64,000 nucleotides of DNA from the NCBI GenBank assembly GCA_013146195.2, contig CM028379.1, forward strand, positions 114,136,168 to 114,200,167, given 5' to 3'. The notes below the pieces were generated by a model. That model worked only from the letters and a program-made list of their open reading frames with translations. It searched no databases and was not told where the DNA came from. Shown piece after piece: positions 46,816-58,215 of the stretch. Numbering within the stretch: position 1 is the first letter of the stretch; every line of letters begins with the position of its first letter. Source of the DNA: Codonopsis lanceolata (lineage: Eukaryota > Streptophyta > Magnoliopsida > Asterales > Campanulaceae). The position numbers were made by a program, and so were the translations under genes.

Positions 46816-47614
46816 CGACGGAAGAAGAATTCTTCAAAAATAGCCTAACTAAAAGAAGTGGTCCTCCTAAAATCAATTTCCCACCCAATCCTACTCTCTC
46901 AAAGGGTAGGCTAAAAGTGTATAGGCTTTTAGGGTTAAGTTAATGTGGGTAAAGAAAACGATGTCGAATGGGGGTTTAAATAGTGTGCTTAGCACACTCC
47001 ATTCTTTTTCATTAGGCTCAAAGGGGACACTAGGGATATATTTAGTATAGGTCAGGGAATATTTAGGCTCTAACGATCCAAAGATGGCCTAAATCATTTC
47101 TTAATGCCAAATGCTCACATAATATTTAAAGCAAGTAAGATAACACAAAATATCATATCAACTATGGGAATTGGGGTTGAATGTTTAGCATCACTGGATT
47201 TCACATAAGCATTCGCTAAGACAGATGGTAGGGACAATTAAGACTAATATGCAAACACGGTTCGAAAGTGTGCTTGAGATATATAAATGAGAAAAATCCA
47301 AGGGATCTATTTATCATGCAATTGACCCTAAGTTACAATTTAATGCAACAATTATGTTCGAATGGCTATGCATCATATTCTTGTGCATATCCTGTTGAAG
47401 ATCAATCGGTGTTATAAACTTTATAAAACTATTCTAATCAATCCAAAATTATGGTGGTGTGAGTGCATGAAGAATTTGGAGAAAAGTAAAAGTTTCGCAA
47501 AATTAAGTAAATTCGAGGGATCTACGGACTAACTATGCGGTTCATTGCACTAATCTCCTCATGGACTACGACTAGCATTACCACACCTAAACTCGAGGAT
47601 GAATATTTTGAATT

Positions 47615-47656
<42 letters not shown>

Positions 47657-47937
47657 TATTTTTCTAAGAAATTGCGAAAATTGGAGGTGATGACAATGAC
47701 ACAATTGATGATGGGTCCCCATAAGAGGAACCCACGAGTATCTAATGTGAGTGTATTCTGGTCAAGGCAACACCTCAGAAAATCGAGAAAAAATAAAAAA
47801 CAGGATAAATAGGGTGAAGAGTTAAATGGTCATCAAATAAAGCAAAACTCTTTCACCCTAACGACATAGCTAGAACTCCATTCTTCGTTAAGTGGGACTG
47901 CTAAGACCTAAAATTTTCAATCCCCCAAACTTAAGTT
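45722..47937 (-). other. 3' noncoding region of the Athila-like element
   Basis: No gene is recognised. It contains AAGTTTGGGG-type purine tracts (minus strand) at about 45735-45722, 46645-46630 and 47940-47920, a poly-T run at 46789-46815 and a (TA)n run at 47619-47648. Athila elements usually have a long noncoding stretch here between the env-position gene and the 3' LTR. Confidence 0.5.
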
Positions 47938-49119
47938 CTATTTTGTCCTCAAAATAGAGGAACATATGAGAGGATTGATGGGGTAGGACAAATATCGAAA
48001 GGACATAGCGGGTCCACCTAGCGAGCGAGGATGGAACTTGGGCCTCGACTCAAGGTGAGTCGGGCGGAGATAACGAATGAGGATGAAACTTCGGGGATCG
48101 TGCACGGTGGCGGCCCATAATAGTTGGACATTACGTCCAGCGGTGTTATAGCAGAAAAAATTCGGTGGTCGCATGCGCATGCCAGCTGGCGACTCACCAT
48201 ATCGGTTTGGAGGATAGGCTTCCTCCAACTTTGTTGAGAGATCCCAACGAGTGGATCCTCGTCTTCCTCTTCGGGTTCCTCCTCTTGAGGAACCCTCACT
48301 CCTTGGTGATGCTCAAACAAAATGGCCCTAGTAATGGCCGGACCGGCCTTGACCTCTCGGCGTGTTTGGGCATTCTCACGTTTGCCCCCTACACAAGTCG
48401 GTGATCAAATGCGGGAGCGCGAACCCCGCGTTCGTCCTACCTCTAATTAGGGTCTTGATTTGGCCGTTGATCAAGCGGCCAACATCAATAGACCCATTAG
48501 TCATGATGGTGTAGGTCGAGCGACCCTCTCCCAATTCACCGTGTTTTGGTGACTTGAGGGCATGAGGCGACCACAAACAAATTTATACGGGCTTGGCCGT
48601 GTCTTGAAGAAGGACTCTCTCATGGTGCGAGGTCCATATGGTGGGTTACGGTTATAGGACCACTCCACACGGGGAGAGCAATGGCGGCATTCACCACCTC
48701 GGCAGGGATACGAGGTGGAGGTGTGTGCTATAATCATCGGCACCAACCGCAAAGTTGGAGGTGCCGAGTACATGTTAATGCTTTCGGATGAAAAATTAAC
48801 TACTTTATTCCTAACATTAACAGTGTCAAGCACACCGCCATCCATGCCAATGTCGCCATTGGCGTAGAATTCTCGGACAATAGGGACTATGGCGTCCCTA
48901 GGCGGAGAATCTAACAGAAGCCCCCACCTACGAGCCATCAGAACGGGACGAATACCAAAATCTTCAGCCTTGAATCCCTTTCGGGCACCAAGGACTTGGA
49001 GAGTTTGTTGGTGTACCTTTACGATGCTTAATAGGATCTGGCAGTGATGTCAAAATTTTGTTCTTCCTCTGAGCTGGGCGGGAGGATGAAGAGCCGGTAT
49101 TTCTTCGTTTTCTAAACAT
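47938..49119 (-). pseudogene. Athila env-position gene (putative plant transposon protein domain)
   Basis: This gene lies after integrase on the same strand, the place called env-like in Athila elements. The role of its product is unknown. ATG at 49119 gives MFRKRRNTGSSSSRPAQRKN, then a stop. The conserved domain follows in pieces: RRWGLLLDSPPRDAIVP and IVREFYAN (from 48938), VNFSSESIN, FVCGRLMPSSHQNTV, then, after a frameshift near 48540, SIDVGRLINGQIKTLI and GFALPHLITDLC, and a C-terminal acidic EEEPEEEDEDPL (48290-48260). This is the motif order of the family annotated as putative plant transposon protein (PF20167, from memory). No signal peptide or fusion-like feature is visible. An acceptor TTTTTTAG lies about 25-30 bases upstream of the ATG, and a donor is at 49364. 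Confidence 0.7.
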
Positions 49120-49363
49120 TTTGTTTGATAAAATTTTAAAAACTAAAAAATATAACAATTAAAATGTGTTTTAAAAATTTTAAAATTAAAATTTAATCTA
49201 AAGCATGCAAAAATATATCTACGTTAAAAATTAACTAGCACCCTAGCATGCAAATATTTCACGTATAAAATTAAAGAGGGTGTTAGGAATACTAGTTTGC
49301 GGCTGATCAAGTGAATGCAGGAGTGGTGATCTTCTACAGCAACAATGGTGATTCTTCCTCTCA

Positions 49364-49740
49364 CCTTCAAAATCTTCAACTTGGAATGGAGTGTAATGGG
49401 AGATGGGTGAGGGAGATGAAGGGTTTGAGAGAGAGAGAGAGATATCTTGAAAGTATTGGAATTTTTTGAAGATCTGCCGGAGTTCTTGGAGGAATTTGAA
49501 TTCTTCTGCTGCTTTGAGAGAGATGAGAGTTTCTGTGTGATTTTTGAAGAAGAAACCCGGTGGCTTTAAATAAAGGGACCTTGCGGTCGCAAGTGTGCCA
49601 CACCTTGCGTCCGCAAGGTGGACAGTCAAATCGGTTGGGATTCCTTCATTCATTCCCCATGTCGACACTTGATATTCGCATTTACTGGGGACCTTGCGGT
49701 CGCAAGGTCCTACACACCTTGCGTCCGCAAGGTGGGCAGA
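49364..49740 (-). promoter_or_regulatory. internal promoter-like module ahead of the env-position gene
   Basis: On the minus strand, four palindromes like those of the LTR start at 49716, 49691, 49602 and 49578 (two pairs, 25 and 24 apart; one lacks a G). They are followed at once by a TATA-like TTTATTTAAAG (49575-49565), a ~200-base leader with CT repeats, and a splice donor GAAGGTGAG at about 49364. Flanking sequence is weakly similar to the LTR. The ATG at 49119 would lie after the spliced leader. Promoter activity is inferred. Confidence 0.5.
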
Positions 49741-50067
49741 AACTTCATTTGTCTTCTTTCCAACTTTTCAACAGCTTGCAGTTTAGTCCTTTCGTTAATT
49801 CCGTTATGTCTTTGATAATTCCTGTATGAAAAATCTAAACAAAAATTCTAAACTAAAAATTATTAGCAACATATAAATACAACATTAAGATGTTTTCTCC
49901 CCAAACTTAAATTTTGGCATATTTAATTAAAAATTAAATGTCCAAGAATAGAATTTAACGGAGAAAAACATATCTAAATAACTAGTTAACAAATAACTTT
50001 CAAATTAGTGGGTTGCCTCCCACTTAGCGCCTTTGTTTAATGTCTTTGGCTCGACCAAACTGCAAGC
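49741..50067 (-). other. spacer between integrase end and internal promoter
   Basis: AT-rich and without a gene. On the minus strand it holds AATTTAAGTTTGGGGAGAAA near 49910, another purine tract of the type found next to the 3' LTR. Confidence 0.45.
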
Positions 50068-52990
50068 CTAGTCTCTTGGTGGTTCATTGTCAGCCAAACG
50101 GATTAATTCAATTGTTCGTTCAACTGACATTGGCTCAAAATACGGCTTGAGTCGGTGTCCATTCACTTTAAACACTTCATTATTTTTGGGGTTTTGTATA
50201 TCAACAGCCCCATGAGGATAAATTCGTACTATTCTAAAAGGACCAGACCATTTGGATTTTAATTTACCTGGGAATAACCTTAACCTAGAGTTAAACAATA
50301 ATACTTTCATACCTGGATGAAGCATTTTGTTGGCTAATCCCATGTCATGATACTTTTTGGTCTTTTCTTTATAAGTTTTTGCATTTTAGTGCAATTGAGT
50401 CTATGTTCTTCTAATTCATTTAAGCTGGAACAATCTTTCTTCTCCGGCTAATGTCAAATCTAAATTCAATTCTTTAATTGCCCAATAAGGCTTTGTGCTC
50501 AATTTCCGGTAAATGGCAAGCTTTACCATATACCATCCTATATGGACTCATTCCTATGGGTGTCTTAAAAGCAGTTCGGTATGCCCATAAAGCATCCTTA
50601 AGTTTAGATTCCCAATCTTTACGATTAGGCCTAACAGTCTTTTCTAACACTGCTTTTATCTGTCTATTGCTTACTTCTACTTGTCCAGAGAAGTCTGTGG
50701 ATGATAAGGTGTAGCTAACTTGTGAGTTACACCATGCTTTCTAAGAACACTGTTTAACAACTTATTGGTAAAATGAGTTCCTTGGTCACTTATTATGGCC
50801 TTAGGGACTCCATATCTAGCAAATAAATCTTCAACAAATTTGACTATTGTTTTTCCATCATTAGTTTTAGTTGCTACTGCTTCTATCCATTTAGAGACAT
50901 AATCAACTGCTACCAAAATATATTCACAATTATTGGACACAGGAAAGGGGCCCATAAAATCAATACCCCAAACATCAAAGATTTCAACTACTAAATAAAC
51001 ATGTAAGGGCATCTCGTTTCTCTTTCCTATACCACTGTTCTTTGACATTTGTCGCATGTTTTGTAAAAACAGTTCACAATCTCTAAAAACAGTAGGCCAA
51101 TACAAACCTGATTGCAAAATTTTTCGAGCGGTTTTATTACCACTAAAATGACCACCACACGAATATCCATGGCAAAATTCCATGATACCTTGTTGGTCTT
51201 TTTCTGGTATACATCTTCTTATTAAAGAATCAGAGCAAATCTTGTATAAGTGAGGGGCTTCCCAAAAATAATTTTTCGTTTCCGCCAAAAATTTCTTCTT
51301 TTCGTAATGATCAAAATCCGGATTAATTATATCAGACACATAGTAGTTGACAAAGTCAGCATACCAAGGGTCAGAGTCTTTAATGGCTAGGAGTTGTTCA
51401 TCAGGAAAATTATCATTAATGGGGACAGGATCATCAAGAAATTGACGCTCCAGCAAGGGTGAAAATTCTAACCTAGACAAGTGGTCGGCCACAACATTCT
51501 CGGTTCCTCTTTTATCCTTGATAGTTATGTCAAATTCTTGTAACAATAACATCCATCTAATTAATCTGGGTTTAGCATCCTTCTTGCTTAAGAGATATTT
51601 TAATGCAGAATGATCAGAAAAGATTATCACCTTTGATCTAGCAAATATGATCTAAATTTTTCTAAAGCATATACTCTTGCTAAAAATTCCTTTTCGGTAG
51701 TGGTATAGTTCAATTGAGCATCATTCGAGTTCTACTAGCATAATGGATCACATGAGGCTTTCTATCTACCCTTTGTCCTAACACGGCTCCAATTGCAAAA
51801 TCGTGCATCACACATGATTTCGAACGGAAGTGACCAATCAGGGCCGGATAAGATTGGGGCAGTAGTCAACTTTTCTTTTAATAAATTAAAAGCTTCCAAA
51901 CATTCTTTATCAAAAATAAACTATGTGTCTTTGGCTAACAAATTACATAGAGGTTTACAGATTTTGGAAAAGTCTTTTATAAATCTACGATAAAAACCAG
52001 CATGACCTAGAAAACTTGAACTCCTTTAAGCGAAGTGGGAGGGGTAGTTGCTTGAAATAACTTCAATTTTAGCTTTGTCAACTTCAATTCCTTTATTTGA
52101 AACAACATGCCCTAAGACAATTCCATGTTTTACCATGAAGTGACTTTTCTCCCAACTTAACGTTAAATTAGTTTCGCAGCATCTTTTCAGGACAGATGTA
52201 AGGTTTTCTAAGCAGATGATCAAAAGAATTTCAGCGAAAAATCATCCATGAAAACTTCTACGCATCTTTCAACTAAGTCGAAAATATAGAAATCATGCAT
52301 CTTTGAAAAGTAGGCGCATTACATAACCCAAAGGCATTCTCCTAAAGGCAAAAGTACCAAAGGGACATGTAAATGTTGTTTTCTCTTGGTCTTCGAGGTG
52401 CAACAGGGATCGATTATACCCGGAAAAACCATCAAGAAAACAATAGTATTCATGGCACGCTAATCTTTCAAGAATTTGGTCAATAAATGGCAAAGGAAAG
52501 TGGTCTTTCCTTGTTGCCGCATTTAATTTACGCAAATCGATACACATTCTATAACCGGTAATAGTCCTTGTAGGGACTAATTCATCTTTATCATTTTTGA
52601 CAACGGTAATTCGACTTTTTAGGAACTACTTGGACAGGACTAACCCATTTACTATCGATATAGGGTAAATTATACATCTAAGAGCTTAAGAACTTCTTTC
52701 CTAACGGCTTCTTCCATATGTGTGGTTGAGTCTTCTGTCTTTCTCTAGAAGGTTTACTACCTTCCTCTAAATGAATTTTATGCATACACATAGAGGGACT
52801 AATTCCTTTTAAGTCGGATAAAGACCATCCTAGGGCTTCTTATGTGTCCATAAAACTTTTAACAAACTTTCTTCTTGTTTTTTCGATAAATTAAATTGCT
52901 ATAATAACGAGCAAAGTGTTACCTTCCCCTAAAAATGCATATTTTAAATGGGATGGTAATGGCTTTAATTCTTCGACTTTGGGAGAATTA
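50068..52990 (-). pseudogene. pol: Athila-like pol: RT, RNase H and integrase
   Basis: Reverse transcriptase, RNase H and integrase of a Ty3/gypsy element. On the minus strand: PSHLKYAFLGE at the pol start (about 52950), SKWVSPVQVVPKK, CIDLRKLNAATRKDHFPLPF (52547), the catalytic FMDDFS (about 52250), CLENLTSVLKRC and KGIEVDKAKIEV. RNase H follows with FSDHSALKYLLSKKDAKPRL. Integrase has the HHCC region (HGYSCGGHFSG ... NMRQMSKNS, its cysteines partly lost), WGIDFMGPFP, IISDQGTHFTN, and after a 2-base frameshift at 50695 GQVEVSNRQIKA with the catalytic Glu. It ends GMKVLLFNSRLRLFPGKLKS and FRIVRIYPHGAV. Several stops and frameshifts make it inactive. Gag and protease are missing: at 52990 the sequence changes to another element on the opposite strand. 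Confidence 0.85.
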
Positions 52991-54399
52991 ATGGAAGCGG
53001 CCGAGATGTTTGTCAACCGGTTGCCTCGGCGAGACTCGACCAAAGCAAACCGACACGTGTGGGATCCAACAGCGGATTAATGAATCCAACCAACTCTACA
53101 TGGATAGGTTTATGGCCATGGTGGATCGGATCTTGTATATTTCGGAGGAGTCCATTAAGATGTGTTTCATCTCCGGCACAACGAGGGTGATGAGGCGGGA
53201 AATGATCTTGTGACAAACCTCGGTCGGGAAATGTGCGCCACGCAATTCGGGTAATCAATACCGAAGATGCGAAGAAGGAGGCGGTGAGAAGAAAGAGGGA
53301 AAGAAAGATCGGGGAAGGAGGGCAGAGCTCGGGACCACTTGAACAAAGGTGGTCGCGGATCGAATAACAAGGAGGATGACAATAGAGGGAGAAATGTGTG
53401 GGGCGATGTTGGTGGACCCCACTCAATGCTAGCCGTGAGCATATCATGAATGTCTGCTCGACCGGATAAAATCGGTAGACCTTACCCATTGAAGGAAACT
53501 TCGGTACCCTCATGACCCCAACAAGCGATGCGCCTACCATAAGGATATCGGCCATACGACAGAGGCTGCATCAACTTGAAAAAGGCCATCAAAGTTGATT
53601 GACGAGGCGAGCTCAAGAGGTTTGAAGCGAAGGGAAATGACCAACAAGAAGGCGAGAGAGCGAAAAGACATCGAGAATCCCTCGGCCGGATAATGGCGGA
53701 CCGAGGAGCGTGATTAATACAATCGGGGAAGCATCACCAAGTGGAACCCGGCTAAAAACATGATTTACAATTTAAAGCATGTGGTTCACATGATGCCGCG
53801 ATCGATGAAGCGGGAGGAATCACCTTACGGCGAGCGAGCTCGCGACTAGTCGGCCTTTCGCCAACAACCCTTGACTCTGCGGTGAGAATTCACAACGAGG
53901 TGAAGCGAGTTCTCATAGATACGAGGCCTTGAGGAAGGGATATCTGTATTATGCATGCTTTAAGGAAATGGGGTTGGGGGCGCTCACCTCGAGACCAAGC
54001 GATGTACAATTGGAGAGGTTTCACGCGGGGCATAAAGTGGCGGTGAAAGGAATCATCACTCTCGGTGATCCAGGGGAAGAGACCAATACTCCTCGAGCGG
54101 AGGAGATTGATTTTCTAGTGCTCGACTTACCATCCCCATACAATGCCATACTTGGCTCACCTCCCAGACAAAATTTCAAATGGTCGGCATCCATGGCTCA
54201 TCAAAGGTCAAATTTTTGAAAAGGTGTACCATCTAGCTCGACCAACTGTAGGTTCCTTCTTTCTAGGCCCGACTCGTCGTTTCCATGGAACAAGCGGTGG
54301 GAATCACTCGCTCAAAGGGAAAATGGGAGACCTTCTAGTCGACCACGTTGGCTACTGCATGAGCACACAAAAAGCCGGTAGTCACCAAAGTAATCACCA
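52991..54399 (+). pseudogene. Tat-type gag end and protease
   Basis: Gag forms the particle and protease cuts the polyprotein. Read across frames: GIQQRINESNQLYMDRF, ISEESIKMCFISG, then the post-gag block YHKDIGHTTEAA, and the protease with RVLIDT where Gly of the DTG active site is lost next to a TGA, YYACFKEMG, HKVAVKGIITLGDPGEE and DFLVLDLPSPYNAILG (54110-54160). This order matches Tat-lineage elements and continues into the RT at 54400. Many frameshifts are present. The GC content is higher than in surrounding DNA. No LTR or primer site is seen on the upstream side, because the junction at 52990 runs straight into Athila pol. Confidence 0.7.
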
Positions 54400-56658
54400 T
54401 TGAAAGCACGGACATTGATCACCAAGGCCATCGAGGCAAATGGCGATTTAGATGAAATTGTGATCAACCTCGATTTCCCGAGCGAGAAGGTCAGTAGGAA
54501 GGAAATCCCCAAAGAAGAGCGAGCAGCGATCATCAAGCTACTAAAAGAAAGCTTGGATGTGTTCGCCTGGAGGATTGATGATATGGAGGGAATTAGCGAG
54601 GACGTCGCTATGCACCAGTTAAGCATTGATCCAGACTTCATCCCCATACAACAAAAGGCACGAATATTTTCCTCGGAGAAGCAGACAGCTATTAAGGAAG
54701 AAGTGTCAAAGTTGTTGAAAGCCAAAATTATTAAAGAAGTCTTGTATGCAACCTGGATAGCAAATGTAGTTATGGTGAAAAAAGTAACTGGGAAATGGCG
54801 AATGTGTGTAGATTTTACCGATCTAAATAAAGCTTGCCCAAAAGATTGGTATCCATTACCCCGAATCGACCAACTTGTGGACTCCATATCGGGGCACAAA
54901 ATTCTCAGTTTTGTAGATGCATATTCAGGATATCATCAGATCAAAATGTGGTTGGCCGACCAGATACACGACATTCGAGCGGTGGCGGATTGTATTGCTA
55001 CACAATGATGCCTTTTGGTCTTAAGAGCAGGGGCTACATACCAGAGAATGGTGAATAAAGTGTTCGGAAACCAGTTGGGCAGAAATGTAGAAGCCTACAT
55101 TGATGATATGGTTATCAAAACGAAGCATTCCGACCATGCCAAAGATTTGCGAGAAACCTTCTCGAATCTACGAAAGAACAAAATGAAGCTCAACCCGGCT
55201 AAATGTGCGTTCGGAGTGACAGAAGGAAAGTTCCTCGGCTACATGGTGAATGAGAGAGGAATCGAGGCCAACCCAGAAAAGATAAAAGCATTGACGACCA
55301 TGGATGTGCCATCCTCGATCAAATACGTCCAACAGCTTAATGGTCGGATCACTGCTCTTAGTCGCTTCATCGCCAAATCAGCTGAAAAGAGCTTGCCTTT
55401 CTTTAAAGTATTGAAAGGAGGCAAAAAGTTTGAATGGACAAATGATTGCACAAAAGCTTTTGAAGAACTCAGAGAGTATCTAGGCCGACCACCACTCCTC
55501 AGTATCCCAATACCCGAGGAGAAGCTATACATTTACTTGGCTGCATCAGACTCGGCGGTCGCTGCAGTCTTGGTTAGAGAGGAAGATAACATTCAGAGGC
55601 CGATCTACTACGTCTCTCATGCACTTACAGACGTTGAAGGGAGGTATTTGGAAGTTGAAAAATTGGTTCTCGCTTTGATCATTGCTGCGCGGAAATTAAA
55701 AGCTTACTTCCAGGCGCACTCGATCATAGTGTACACCGATTTTCCTTTAAGAAAGATCATGCATAAACCCGACATGGCGGGCAGAATGTTGAAATGGTCA
55801 GTAGAGCTTTCCGGGTATGATATCAGCTATGAGGCTAGAAAAACGATCCGAGCGCAGGTCCTGGCCGACTTTATAGCTGAGACCTCGTTTACTCGGCCAG
55901 AAGGCGAGCAAGAGAGTGCTCGAAGAATTACCCCAGCGAGCATAAAAGCGACAACATCTGGCGAGCAAACAAAAACAAGGCCACTGTTATTTTGGACCTT
56001 GTTCGTGGATGGATCTGCAGGAGCAGAAAGGAGTGGAGCTGGACTGTCGTTGAGTATCCCAGATTCAGGAGAAATCGACGTGGCGTTAAGATTCCAGTTC
56101 AAGACATCAAATAACCAGGCTGAATATGAAGCCCTGATCGCTGGAATCGAGCTCGCATTAGCCTTGGGGGCCGAAGAGATAGTGATCTACAGCGACTCTC
56201 AGTTGGTGGTAAAACAAATACTGGGTGAATACGAAGCAAATCACCCAATATTGGCTAAGTACCAGCAATTGACACAGAAACTGTTGACTCTTTTCAAGTA
56301 TTGGGAGTTAGAGCAGATCTAGAGAGGAAATTCAGGCGATCATCTCTCTAAAATTGCATCCTCGGAGGCCGAAGAGGTCCCTCCTAGTATCGAGCTCATG
56401 TTCCTCAAGATCCCAGCCATTAGCTATGAAGAAGTTATGGTCGTCGCTGAAACTCCAAGATGTTGGATCGACGACATTAAGGATTACATTGAACGGGGCA
56501 CTCTACCAGAAGGGAAAAGTGAAGCCCAAATAATCAGAAACCGAGCGTGTAGATACTCGGTTATTGGAGGCATGCTTTATAAGCGGTCGAATACTAAACC
56601 TCTCCTTCGATGCATACGACCAGAAACAGTGAATGATTTCTTTGGCCGAGGTGCATGA
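54400..56658 (+). pseudogene. pol: Tat-type RT, RNase H and additional RNase H
   Basis: The enzyme copies element RNA into DNA. RT: VDFTDLNKACPKDWYPLPR, FVDAYSGYHQIKM, then two compensating frameshifts around 54965 and 55031, TYQRMVNKVFGNQLG, and the catalytic YIDDMVIK (about 55100). RNase H: LAASDSAVAAVLVRE and IYYVSHALTDVEGRYLEVEK. The Tat-specific additional RNase H: WTLFVDGSAG, NNQAEYEALIAGIELALA and IYSDSQLVVKQ. A TAG at 56320-56322 interrupts just before SGDHLSKIASSE; the same frame then runs into the linker WIDDIKDYIERGTLPE and ends at 56658 by a frameshift near 56637 into the integrase frame. It is one of the better-preserved pol regions here; a few changes would account for all the damage. 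Confidence 0.85.
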
Positions 56659-57694
56659 GGCGAGTGTGGGGACACCACAGGCGAGGACCTGTCGAGACAA
56701 GATGAATTTCCACGGTTATTATTGGCCGAGCATGAGGAGAGACGCAGCGGAATATGTAAGGAAGTGTGATAAATGCCAAAGATTTGCAAACATTCCTCGG
56801 GTACCCTCAGTCTTACAAACTCCAGTAGTTGCGGCATGGCCCTTTGACATGTGGGGAATTGATCTTATTGGTCCCTTTCCCAAAGCAAAATATGGGTGCG
56901 AGTATGTGATAGTAGCGGTTGACTACTTCACCAAATGGATAGAAGCAAAGCCACTTGCTAGCATAACCGAGGATCAGGCAATCAGGTTTACTTACGAGCA
57001 GATTTTCTGTCGATTTGGACTTCCTCGGATGATCGTCTCCGACCATGGCACTCAATTTTCCAAAAAATTTACAGCAAGTTGTGATCGGCTAAATGTTAAA
57101 CACAGAATGTCTTCGGTAGCTCATCCACAGGGCAATGGCCAGGCAGAGGCAGGGAATAAGAAGATCATGCACGCCTTGAAGCGAAATTTAGACGAGAAGA
57201 AGGGAGGCTGGTTAGAGCAGTTACCAATTGTGCTATGGGGAATTAGAACATCGGTGCGAGGATCTACTGGTGAAACCCCGTTTGCATTAACATATGGCTC
57301 GGAAGCAATGGCTCCAGTCGAGCTAGCCCTTCCCACCATTCGGGTTACCTTATTCGATCAACAACAGAATGACTTATCCAGACAGCTCGATCTGGATAAC
57401 CTCGAAGAAAGGCGACTAGAGGCCCGACTCAGAATGATCAATTACAAGAAGCTTACAAAGATTCACCATGACAAAAAAGTTAAATTGAGAGCCTTTCTAG
57501 TCGGAGACTTGGTTATGAGAAAGATTGAAGCTACAGGCAGAAAGGTGGGAAGAAATAAGTTGTCTCCAAATTGGGAGGGTCCATTCAGAATAACTAGCAT
57601 TGTGAAAGAAGGAACCTACAGGTTGGCCGAGCTAGATGGTACACCTTTTAAAAATCCTTGGCATGCCGACCATCTCAAGGCGTATTATCATTGA
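56633..57694 (+). pseudogene. Tat-type integrase, frame open
   Basis: Integrase joins the cDNA ends to the host chromosome. The frame is open for about 350 residues. The HHCC part is damaged (LAEVHEASVGTPQART has one His where two are expected), then CDKCQRFANIPR. The catalytic core keeps all three acids: DMWGIDLIGPFP, IVSDHGTQFS and GNGQAEAGNK. TPFALTYGSEAMAPVE follows, and the C-terminal part ends LSPNWEGPFRITSIVKEGTY and WHADHLKAYYH, as in Tat elements. It was originally joined to the RT frame; the break near 56637 separates it. The ATG at 56633 is only the first in the frame and not a biological start. Confidence 0.85.
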
Positions 57695-57796
57695 TGTAAC
57701 TTTTTGTAAGGATTACAAGCTTAGTGAATGACAAGTCTTTTTCCTGAAAACTAGTGTTATCACCTATTTTCATTCTCGAACGGAGATGCAATAGGA

Positions 57797-58070
57797 CCCA
57801 TCCTCGGACGGAGGTGGGAGAAAGACCTTATCCTCGGTATACGAGGAAGGCCAACAAAAACGACAAATGAGTCAAGTACTCATCCCATCCTCGTACGGAG
57901 GTGGGAGAAAGACCTTATCCTCGGTATACGAGGAAGGCCAACAAAAACAAATGAGTCAAAGTACTCATTCCCATCCTAAATGCGGAGGTGGGAAAAAGAC
58001 CTTATCCTCGGTATACGAGGAAGGCCAACAAAAGCGACAAATGAGTCAAGTACTCATTCCCATCAGGTTG
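57797..58070. repeat. ~88-bp tandem repeat after the Tat integrase
   Basis: Three units with CCTCGGTATACGAGGAAGG at about 57831, 57919 and 58006 (periods 88 and 87). Each contains the small palindrome CCTCGGTATACGAGG and ends in GAGTCAAGTACTCAT. Tat/Ogre elements typically have such arrays between integrase and 3' LTR. Confidence 0.8.
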
Positions 58071-58215
58071 CGTGGGAGAGAGTTCAGGAGGAAAACGATT
58101 ATTCAAAAAGTACAAACAAACATGCTTAGCTTTAACTGTCCTCGGTACGCGAGCATAGTTAGAAATAAAGCTAAAAATAAAAACAAGTTAAAATTCATAT
58201 ATAGCTCATTTTAAT

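Noticed and set aside
46599..46943. 114-residue plus-strand frame with a Phe run
   Set aside because: The Phe run is the poly-T tract; the rest is Athila noncoding sequence.
49243..49829. Short open frames with hairpin-encoded peptides
   Set aside because: They cover the promoter-like module and leader; peptides are chance.
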